Assembly: GCA_000482145.1 (NCBI GenBank)
Contig: AUXH01000045.1
Location: forward strand, 1-57,489
From: Strigomonas culicis
Lineage: Eukaryota; Euglenozoa; Kinetoplastea; Trypanosomatida; Trypanosomatidae
Direction of reading: 5' to 3'
DNA: 57,489 bases
In this document: one piece after another, positions 25,001-31,619 of the stretch
How the letters are laid out: the number at the start of each line of letters is the position of its first letter
Numbering within the stretch: position 1 is the first letter of the stretch
Made by a program: the position numbers and the translations under genes
The notes under the pieces: model-generated
The model's input: the letters and a program-made list of their open reading frames with translations, nothing else
The model's database searches: none
Told to the model about the DNA's origin: nothing

Positions 25001-26322
25001 GGCTCCCGGCACTGGAGGTGCTGTGGCTGGACGTGCCGCGGCTGACGGCGGTGGTGGTGGCGTCGCCGCTTCCCTTCCTGCGCGAGCTGCACCTCGTCGC
25101 GGACGCGGCCTTCGCGTCCTCGGCGCTGCGCGGCGCGGAGCACCTGGTGTCGCTCGCGGTGCTGCACCTGGAGCAGGCGACGGTTGACGCCCTCCCCTTT
25201 GTCGGCGGCTGCGCCGGCCTCACGGAGCTGCTGCTGCACAACTGTCGCTTTTCAAGTGCGGCCGGCGCGCAGCCGCTGCGGGGCGTCGAGCGCGCGCCGG
25301 CGCTGACCTATCTCTCGCTCGCCTACGCGCACGACCTGCGCTGCGTCGACCACTTGGCGGAGAGCAAGTCGCTGCGCAAGATTGTGCTGACGCGGTGCAA
25401 CACGATCAGCTCGGCCTCCATCCTGGGCTTGGAGAGCATCCCCACGCTGGAGGTGCTGTGCCTGGAGTACACGCGCGTCAGTCAGCTGCACATGTTCGCG
25501 CAGACGCGCACGTTGAAGGTGCTGCGCCTCGACGGGTGCAAGCGCGTGCTCCGCGGCTCCGTTGTGGGGCTAGAGCGCAGCCCGTCCCTCGTGGAGCTCT
25601 CGCTCTGCGGCACGAACGTCATCGCCGTCTCGAACCTCGCGGGCGGCGCGTCCGCCCTGCGCAGCCTGGACCTGAGCAGCTGCCTGCACCTCGACGTGGA
25701 CGGGCTGCAGGGGCTGCAGGCGCTGCCGCGGCTGGAGGTGCTCTCCCTCGCCCACACGCCCGTCACCAGCGTCTCCTTCCTGCAGGACTGCGCGGCGCTC
25801 ACGACGCTCGTCATGGAGGGCTGCGCCGCGCTGGAGCCGCGGGGCCTCGTCGGCCTGGAGGCCGCGCCGCGCCTGCAGCGCGTGGTGGCCAACTACTGTC
25901 CGACGGTGACGCACGCCGGCCACATGGGGCGCTCGCGCAGCCTCGTCGCGCTGTCGCTCGGCGACACGGCGGCGCTGCACGCGGCGGGGCTCGACGGCCT
26001 TCAGAGCTGCCGCACGCTGCAGTATCTGAACCTCTCCGGCAGTGGGGTGGAGGACGTGCGCTGTCTGAGCCGCGGCTGTGCCGCCCTGCGGATGCTCGAC
26101 CTCGGCCGATGCCGTCAGCTGACGAACATGGGCATTCGCCAGCTCGAGGCCCTCCCGTGTCTGCAGGACCTCTCGCTCCAACACGACGCGCTGGTGACGG
26201 ATGTGAACCACTTGGCGCGCTCGCCCACGCTGCAGCGCCTAGACCTTTTGGGGAGCGGGGTGAGCGACAACCCGTCAGGAATGGCCGACTTGCGGGGCAC
26301 AGACATACGCTATTACTATTAA
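22042..26322 (+). CDS. Large leucine-rich-repeat protein
   Basis: The 1426-aa protein has a Pro/Ala/Gly-rich disordered N-terminus (about 1-250), a helical region at about 255-390, further low-complexity stretches, and a leucine-rich repeat domain from about 780 to the end. The clearest LRRs are between about 1060 and 1415, for example LTYLSLAYAHDLRCVDHLAE, LVELSLCGTNVIAVSNLAGG and LQYLNLSGSGVEDVRCLSRG. The LxxLxLxxT/S-x-V pattern with about 23-25-residue spacing resembles the LRR proteins that are abundant in trypanosomatids. No kinase, NACHT, membrane or signal segment is visible, so a scaffold role is all that can be inferred. The start is the first ATG after AG 21983-21984, but a second AG at 22048-22049 lies inside the ORF; if used, translation would start at ATG 22174. 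Confidence 0.75.
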   Translation: MYRPRSHAAQSLNQNASSSAPHLQQVGAQAGGSHRTIATPVPRSMRLATALASASSTLATAEDCTSFAAPSPPTGICTKAAATVPLPRSAHHNGSGGFGIIDRVEETCVQECQPPPAGGPPRGGGWSGGAGAAVGRSWPCREQWPPHPSPGELALQAHGPRPFSQQRSAPLPLPRSAITALEGGAQRSLEEGSHALAATSAVTPSLPRTPILTPPFTSGLLQLEGSSDPSLTATDAPVIAPMVSAPADDAQIPCDPAALAPELLRRVFERFVDAQFESGDFTVLPALDAQRELLQKVLDHQTALHSAHVAPPRAAVPWFFQREAARLRQVERELLERSRQCHITDTLDWDSVLPYFPPDRIPLAVQCALSPSVRRRAEQRAWAALVLAAALGGAPTIADSAGGADRHIGVGLTADGNDRLNGRWRTYPPHAVPATRRLPHFPLPPPQRDGLSDADRGLRTLLPCERQALLLDGLWREGALLDADSRATAYMNPVLQRQAGGGGPEVVARVFVSTLPHSVRTAETAEFAAVPQTAAVAPYGEDRWQRIHIHSSNGSLTTSRCGGVSEVLPPPELEDSEGGGRGPVAAAAAGSGGREVVDAVARFRLRADGQPHPLLTGLYPFLSAEDASGVLHLFFGVDTPPPPPAFMQWVCHRFRPRLAPIEESGTPLLADRQGSPALSLDSVRRARSGAHSTDCSAPPALWDDAERNAAALRDAPRWSDDEEPEVRSLTAGAPPALAGAAAATDTRAHMPGAQYFIPETPVCEGDRGAPRPAARRLALHITEAQLPWLCTLLHVHSACGGLPQLQELHCSFTKGALRRDGTLRSCWLWVKSMLAAREGLHVLNLTEREQEADAHQPTPTDPAADACPPSAIAAHAVAAFGDLHRIPRVQVLRLLHETPLDVLQAVVGDRNMRRVTDCGDPRIPWSELSPPAEAASAVAGADGEALPLWQLRELYYVAERPARAKGAAPLRPQEDPPRSYVRLTAQRLPALEVLWLDVPRLTAVVVASPLPFLRELHLVADAAFASSALRGAEHLVSLAVLHLEQATVDALPFVGGCAGLTELLLHNCRFSSAAGAQPLRGVERAPALTYLSLAYAHDLRCVDHLAESKSLRKIVLTRCNTISSASILGLESIPTLEVLCLEYTRVSQLHMFAQTRTLKVLRLDGCKRVLRGSVVGLERSPSLVELSLCGTNVIAVSNLAGGASALRSLDLSSCLHLDVDGLQGLQALPRLEVLSLAHTPVTSVSFLQDCAALTTLVMEGCAALEPRGLVGLEAAPRLQRVVANYCPTVTHAGHMGRSRSLVALSLGDTAALHAAGLDGLQSCRTLQYLNLSGSGVEDVRCLSRGCAALRMLDLGRCRQLTNMGIRQLEALPCLQDLSLQHDALVTDVNHLARSPTLQRLDLLGSGVSDNPSGMADLRGTDIRYYY

Positions 26323-26546
26323 TACGGTGTGGTGGACAATAGTGTAGATTACAAGTTCCAACTGTTTTTTAACATCATTATGAGTCATTACGGATTTATT
26401 TGGCAACTATTTCACTTTCTTTTCTGCAACGCGCGTTTGCTATCATTTTCCTGTTTCTCTCTCTCCCTCTCCTCTTTGTCACTTCGCTTTCTTTTTTTTT
26501 TGTTGTTGTTCTGTTTCTGCATCATGTATTGCTGCTGCTCGACTGA

Positions 26547-26548
26547 AG
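26547..26548 (+). promoter_or_regulatory. Candidate trans-splice acceptor for the SET-domain gene
   Basis: A long C/T tract (about 26450-26520) is followed by ATG 26524 and then AG 26547-26548. The AG leaves a 12-nt leader to ATG 26561, and the upstream ATG would be removed with the outron. Confidence 0.4.
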
Positions 26549-26560
26549 CGAGAGAACCCA

Positions 26561-28924
26561 ATGGAAGATGTGAGTGCTTGCTACGAAAGCACCTTACTGT
26601 CTGTTTTGGAGGAGGTGAAGTGCACGCTCTCCGACTTCCTGCATGAGCCCGTCGAGTCCACCTCACACGAGGAGGGCGCGGAGGACGGGAGGGGGGACCA
26701 GCCTCCCGTCGGGGACGCGCGGTGGGTGCAAGAGGTGCTGGAAAACCTCCTTTGCATTAGTGAGCTCCTGTGCCCGCCTGTCGGCCGTGTGGACGACGCG
26801 GAGCAGCGCAGCCGCCACACAGCCACCTACACGCAGCGCCACCAGCTGGCGGTCTTTCTTTGCAGCTGGGTGCTGTCCCGGCTGACCTTCACCGGCGAGA
26901 CGGAGTGCGCGCTGCTGCGAGCGGCGAGCGGCAACGAGCTGTCGCTGCTGTCCCACTTCCTGAAGCGCATCCGCGCGCACGAGCCGACCCACAGCCCGTG
27001 CTTCACGGACTTGCTGTGCATGGAGGCGCAGCGGACGGCCTTCTCCTCCTGGCGCGCGATGTGGGGTGCGCTCTTCCACACGGAGGCGGGTGCGGTGCGG
27101 GGGGACGAGCGGCCCGCGTCCATCCCCCCGAAGGTCTTCGCGTCCATCGTGGAGACGATGGCAACGTTTTGGGCCGCGCTCGACCAGATGCGCGGCTCGC
27201 TCGCCTTCGATCAGCTGCACACGTTTTGCTTTGTGACGCCACGGTTCTTCGTGCGGGCGCTGTATCGCTACAGCACACTGTGCTACCAGCGCGCGTGCCT
27301 GCACACCGACAGCACGGCGGTCAGCCGCCCTGCGCACGATGCCGTTTTCCGCCCGCTACTGCTTGCCTCGGACTGGATGACAGTGGCGCTCCTCCTCACA
27401 TCCGCGGCGGACAGGGGGGCCGCCGCCCGTGGGGACGCACTGCGCGCGCGCTGCGAGTCGCTCTTGCAACACCACCTGCGGCCGTCGCTCAGCACGCCGG
27501 CGGCGGCGCCGCGGCGCGGCTCGTGGGCGGTGGCCCCGTCCCTCGACCGCCCGGCGATCTCGGCCGGGGCGGGCCTCATGAGCCTCACGGCCGTGGAGGA
27601 AGGCGACGTGGTGTTCTGCGAGGGCCCGACGGCGCCCTGCGGCGGCGCGGCGTGCACGGAGACCCAGAAGCTCCTGGACAGTGTGGTGCGCTACCGAGAG
27701 GGCGTCGCGTCGCACGCGCCCTCTACGTGCGTGCGCGTGCACAAATACACGGACGCCATGGATGAGTTCAAGCTGGGGCTGCCCGAGGCCGACGGCCCCC
27801 ACGCCTATCTGGAGCCCTCCTTTTACCTGTCCGGCTTCCTCAACCACTCCTGCACACCCAACGCGGTCCTTGTGGCCCAGCGCGTCGCAGCGGACGCGGG
27901 CGAGAAGGGTGCCGCACCGGGCTCCGTGCGCGCCGTGTATGTGGTGGCACTGAGGAGGATCGAGCCCTTCGAGGAGCTCACCGTTTCCTACACGCCCCAG
28001 TTGGTGAACTGCACGCTGTGCTGGGCGGAGAAGGAGCGCGCCCTGTGGCACTTCGCGTGCCAGTGCACCTTCTGCCTGAGCGGCAAGCGCACCCTCATGG
28101 AGGGCCTGCTCTGCGCGGGCTGCGGCATGCTGGTGAGCGCGGATGCCTCTGCTGCTGGCGCGGGCGGCGCGTGCGCTCTCTTCCACCACGACGAGAACTG
28201 TGCCGCCGGGCAGGCGCTATCCAGGGCCGACCATGCACGCGCGGCGGAGCGCGCGACACAGCAGGTGGCGGAGGTCGAGCGCTCGCTCTTGTCTGCCTCT
28301 CCGGCCGAAGAGGCCGCCGACGAAGACAAGAGAGGCGCCAGCGCCGCCGGCAAGGACGTGTCGACGGTGGCGGTGGAGCGTCTGTTCACACTGGACGCGT
28401 GTCTGCAGGCCTCCCTCCCCCCCACGCACCATGCCCGCCTGCGGCTTGCCTTCGACCTGTTTGCCATCTCCACGACCGCGGCCACGCTGTCATCGACCAC
28501 CAGCACCCACGTGCAGCAGCGTTGCTGCGAGGTGCTGGAGAACCTGGAGCTGCTGCTCCCGCCCAACGACCCCCTCCTCACCGGCCTCCGCATGTACTAC
28601 GTCTTTTCGCGCGCGCGGCACCTGGCGTCGCAGATGGAGGCGGACGAGCTCGTGGAGGGGCGGCGGCGCAACGACTGCTGCGGAGCGGTGCGGGAGGAGG
28701 ATCTGTTCATGAGCAAGCCGTACGTGCGCGACGTGCTGGTGCGCGCCTGCGTGGTGAAGTGCTTCCAGGAGCACTTCAACCAGTGCGTCAGCATCCGCGA
28801 CAGAGACCAGCTGAGCGAAACGGATGTTTTGCTCTCCTTCTTGCAACGCTATCCGGTGGAACTGGAGGCGGCCGGGGTGCTGGAGGTGAAGGATATGGAC
28901 ATGTTGTCCTGTATGGAGCAGTAA
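26561..28924 (+). CDS. SMYD-like SET-domain protein methyltransferase
   Basis: The 787-aa protein has a helical N-terminal region (1-325) without known motifs and a split SET domain. The first SET strand is ISAGAGLMSLTAVEEGDVVF at about 332-351. The core is FLNHSCTPNAVL at about 425-436 and EPFEELTVSYTP at about 468-479, followed by a post-SET-like zinc cluster (CTLCW and ACQCTFC, about 485-506). NHSCxPN and the E-E-L-T-x-S-Y segment form the S-adenosylmethionine and active-site pocket of SET enzymes, and the order is that of SMYD proteins. A canonical MYND zinc finger is not visible between the SET halves. The C-terminal helical part (about 590-787) resembles the SMYD TPR-like domain in position. 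The substrate is unknown; non-histone lysines are likely for this class. Confidence 0.75.
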   Translation: MEDVSACYESTLLSVLEEVKCTLSDFLHEPVESTSHEEGAEDGRGDQPPVGDARWVQEVLENLLCISELLCPPVGRVDDAEQRSRHTATYTQRHQLAVFLCSWVLSRLTFTGETECALLRAASGNELSLLSHFLKRIRAHEPTHSPCFTDLLCMEAQRTAFSSWRAMWGALFHTEAGAVRGDERPASIPPKVFASIVETMATFWAALDQMRGSLAFDQLHTFCFVTPRFFVRALYRYSTLCYQRACLHTDSTAVSRPAHDAVFRPLLLASDWMTVALLLTSAADRGAAARGDALRARCESLLQHHLRPSLSTPAAAPRRGSWAVAPSLDRPAISAGAGLMSLTAVEEGDVVFCEGPTAPCGGAACTETQKLLDSVVRYREGVASHAPSTCVRVHKYTDAMDEFKLGLPEADGPHAYLEPSFYLSGFLNHSCTPNAVLVAQRVAADAGEKGAAPGSVRAVYVVALRRIEPFEELTVSYTPQLVNCTLCWAEKERALWHFACQCTFCLSGKRTLMEGLLCAGCGMLVSADASAAGAGGACALFHHDENCAAGQALSRADHARAAERATQQVAEVERSLLSASPAEEAADEDKRGASAAGKDVSTVAVERLFTLDACLQASLPPTHHARLRLAFDLFAISTTAATLSSTTSTHVQQRCCEVLENLELLLPPNDPLLTGLRMYYVFSRARHLASQMEADELVEGRRRNDCCGAVREEDLFMSKPYVRDVLVRACVVKCFQEHFNQCVSIRDRDQLSETDVLLSFLQRYPVELEAAGVLEVKDMDMLSCMEQ

Positions 28925-29199
28925 GGAGCGGCCGCCGCGAGCCTTGCTTTCAGTGGTCTCCTGCTTCTACATGCAAGGTGTCGACTTGTCGATGCGATAG
29001 ATCCGCTGCCAAGAAGTGTTGTCCGTGCTGAAGCCATGTTTATTGTGTGCACTGTACCACATGTTGACGTGTAGTGGTGTCGCATATGTTTACATCGTTT
29101 TATTCTCTCAGTTCCGCTGTCGTCCGCTTGTTTTGGCGGCAAACGCGATTCCTCTGTAACAGCTGTGTCACCCCTCACACTCTCTCTCTCTCTCCCTAT

Positions 29200-29201
29200 A
29201 G
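29200..29201 (+). promoter_or_regulatory. Candidate acceptor directly abutting the HD-domain gene
   Basis: A (CT)n tract (about 29180-29196) ends in CCCTATAG with AG at 29200-29201, only 2 nt before ATG 29204. Alternatives are AG 29110-29111 (TTCTCTCAG) and AG 29161-29162 (CTGTAACAG). Confidence 0.4.
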
Positions 29202-29203
29202 GG

Positions 29204-30058
29204 ATGAATCAGATTCACTACGACCTTTGGAATCGCTGCCGCGAGTTTGTCACTCTCGCCTGCGCCGGCAGGGACGCCTCGCACGGCGTGGAGCACGCGG
29301 AAAAGGTGACCAAGCAGGCCATTCTGCTGTACTTGATGGGCGGCGGGCCCCACTGTACCACGCGCAGCCCCACCGAGCAGCGCCGCAACCTTCTTCTGTG
29401 CGAAATCATCCTCATCGGTATGCTCCACGACGTTGGGGACCACAAGTACGCGGATGAGGTGCACGCCGACCGCATCGACCAGCAGCACGAGCGGGAGGCG
29501 CAGCGCCTCCTCGCCCTGGCGGGGCTGGACGCGCCGGCCGTCTTCGACGCGGAGACGCGCGCGCAGCTGCGGTCGGAGGGCGCTGCCGCGTGCAAGGCAC
29601 ACCTCAGCGCCGCCATCGACGCCATCTCCTTCTCCAAGGAGAACAAAAAGGGCATGCGCTGGTTCGCGCAGGCCCTGCCGGAGGACTGGCTGGAGGCGCG
29701 CGACGTCGTCAGCGACTCGGACAAACTGGAGGCCATCGGCGCGGAGGGTCTTTTCCGTTGCTACGAGTACACGTGCGCCCGGTACAAGAAGAGGTACGCA
29801 GAGGGCGACCGCGCGGCGGGCCCCGCCTGGGCCACGCAGCGGGAGCTGGAGGCGTGTCTCGTGAAGGACGTGGCGGATCACTACGAGGAGAAGCTCAGCC
29901 TCCTCTCCACGCGCTTCATCGTGACCACCACTGCGAAGTACTTTGCCGAGCCGCTCGACAAGGCCATGGCAGAGCTGCTGGAGGAGTGGAAGGCGCATGG
30001 GCCCCCACCCGTGACCCTGTACTGGCGCGAGGCGGTCCACTTTATAAAAACACCATAG
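29204..30058 (+). CDS. HD-domain metal-dependent phosphohydrolase
   Basis: The 284-aa protein carries the metal ligands of the HD superfamily: ASHGVEHAEKV at about 25-35, GMLHDVGDHKY with the HD pair near 73-74, and the distal aspartate in DVVSDSDKLEAIGAEGLFR near 168-186. The arrangement resembles bacterial YedJ/YpgQ-type HD hydrolases, a group with demonstrated or suspected (d)NTP pyrophosphatase or phosphatase activity. The substrate here is unknown. There is no targeting signal. The frame upstream of ATG 29204 is open but begins with GTG and would encode the CT-rich outron, so it was excluded. The similarity to bacterial stand-alone HD proteins could reflect old transfer, which is inference. 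Confidence 0.8.
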   Translation: MNQIHYDLWNRCREFVTLACAGRDASHGVEHAEKVTKQAILLYLMGGGPHCTTRSPTEQRRNLLLCEIILIGMLHDVGDHKYADEVHADRIDQQHEREAQRLLALAGLDAPAVFDAETRAQLRSEGAAACKAHLSAAIDAISFSKENKKGMRWFAQALPEDWLEARDVVSDSDKLEAIGAEGLFRCYEYTCARYKKRYAEGDRAAGPAWATQRELEACLVKDVADHYEEKLSLLSTRFIVTTTAKYFAEPLDKAMAELLEEWKAHGPPPVTLYWREAVHFIKTP

Positions 30059-30415
30059 ACGCATCCCGCGGATCGCCTGCGGACTCATACCACTTAGCCC
30101 TACCCCGCCCGCATGTGCTCCTGACGCACGTGCCGCGGTCGGTAGCTTATCGTGTGCGACTTTGTACCCTCTGTGTGTTTTAACAATTTGAGGTGTACAT
30201 TGGTTCAGTCTGTTCGCACACATTACAAACAGTAACTAGCAAAAAAAAAAAAAAGAACCTCTAGCATACATGCATTGCGCCTCTGAATAGTGTACGCTCG
30301 ACAGTCCGTTTGACGTGCATCTTTCTGCCCTCCCACTCTTTCTCCACGCACTCTCCTCTTGGCGGCTCTCCCCCACCATGCACACTCGCCGATAGATATC
30401 CGCTTAGGCACTCGC
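30059..30415 (+). promoter_or_regulatory. Spacer with splice acceptor (AG 30394-30395)
   Basis: An A15 run (about 30240-30254) and a C/T-rich tract (about 30321-30375) are present. The first AG after the tract is at 30394-30395 (GATAG), giving a leader of about 20 nt. An ATG at 30378 opens a five-codon ORF that ends in the same TAG, so it falls in the outron if this acceptor is used. Confidence 0.45.
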
Positions 30416-31294
30416 ATGCGCTCCTTCACCCGCCGCCCCGCCGCGCCGCGCGCGCTGGTCGCGAGCTGCCGCTTCCTGAGCGGGAGCAAAGGGCGCGGCG
30501 ACCTCAAGCAGCCGCGCGCGCTGAGTGACGTCTCGCGCAATCGCGTGATGGGCATCCAGCGGGGCCTCCGCACGGACTCGCAGAGCACGCAGCCCCAGAC
30601 GGGTCAGCTGCGCGTCAAGAAGCAGATCGCGCACAGTAGCAAGAACAGCGCCTTCTCCGGCAGCGGCAATCTGACGCCCGACATTGCGAAGTGGTCGCAC
30701 CTCCTTCCCTCGCTGCAGGAGGGCGTGCTGAGGCTGCTGCCGGAGCGTCTCTACGCGAAGTGCGAGCGCGGCGACGCGCTCACCGGCGAGGAGCAGCAGG
30801 CCCTGTCCGAGGTGTACCGCCTCGTGCGCTTCGAGGTCCACCAGCGCATCCCCCTCCTCGAGGACAGCCTCGCCCACGCGGAGCTCAAGTACATGGTCGA
30901 GTGGCCCTGCGTGTTCCGCCGCGCGCGCATCAAGCTGCCCTTCGCGGAAGCGCGCACCACGCTGCAGCTCGCGGCGCCGTGCGGCGAGGCATTACGTCTC
31001 AGCGGCGCCACCGCCGCTGAGGTGACGGCGCTCGCCGTGGCGCCGAACAGAGACGCGCCGCGCCCAGGCCCGAGCCCAACGGCCGCCATGCGCGTGCCTG
31101 CCATGCACCAGATCCACGACTTGGATGCGCGTATAGCAACGCTAACACAGCATGTGCGAACATTTGTGGAAGCCGACTTAGACCAGCTAGACCGCGCCCG
31201 CGCCGGCGTCAAACGCAGCGCGCGGCAAGAGGCCTCCGAGGCAGCGCTTCGGAAAAAATGGGCCGACGCCGTGCAGTGGCACCTGCACACTTAG
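30416..31294 (+). CDS. Putative mitochondrial protein of unknown function
   Basis: The 292-aa protein starts MRSFTRRPAAPRALVASCRF, an Arg/Ser/Ala-rich, acid-free stretch that fits a mitochondrial presequence. The next 60 residues are basic and Gln/Ser-rich. A structured part follows (about 100-190) containing KWSHLLPSLQEGVLRLLPER, YRLVRFEVHQRIPLLEDSL and a YMVEWPCVFRRARIKLPF segment. A C-terminal helix pair (about 225-290) looks like a coiled coil. I do not recognise the family; a kinetoplastid mitoribosome or RNA-processing subunit is plausible but not shown. The ATG at 30416 was chosen because the longer frame begins with TTG upstream of the splice acceptor. Confidence 0.65.
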   Translation: MRSFTRRPAAPRALVASCRFLSGSKGRGDLKQPRALSDVSRNRVMGIQRGLRTDSQSTQPQTGQLRVKKQIAHSSKNSAFSGSGNLTPDIAKWSHLLPSLQEGVLRLLPERLYAKCERGDALTGEEQQALSEVYRLVRFEVHQRIPLLEDSLAHAELKYMVEWPCVFRRARIKLPFAEARTTLQLAAPCGEALRLSGATAAEVTALAVAPNRDAPRPGPSPTAAMRVPAMHQIHDLDARIATLTQHVRTFVEADLDQLDRARAGVKRSARQEASEAALRKKWADAVQWHLHT

Positions 31295-31619
31295 CCGTCC
31301 GCATGCTGTAAGTGCCTCCAGGTGTTGTCCATTTGTCACATTAATACGAATGCATCCATCCATATACATAAGATCCTAATTTGTACTTGTGCAGGTCATT
31401 GCTAGCACTCCTCTTTCGGTGTGATCGCGAGACCCCTTCCTTAATAAAACACTCTTCTCTTTGTTTTATCTCTCACTCACTCCCTCCACTTGCTTCACGT
31501 CCCTTTCCTTTGTCTTTTTTATGTTATCAAGGAAGTGACAGGAAAAAAAAGTAATTATAAGGCGTTGGAAGTGCTCCCTTCACTCGTGTGTGTGGTGGTT
31601 TTTTTTTTTTTCGATTGCA
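31295..31619 (+). promoter_or_regulatory. Spacer with splice acceptor (AG 31530-31531)
   Basis: A C/T-rich tract (about 31455-31520) ends in TTATCAAG with AG at 31530-31531. The predicted leader of about 88 nt is A/G-rich, then holds a T14 run just before ATG 31620. No other gene is visible. Confidence 0.45.
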
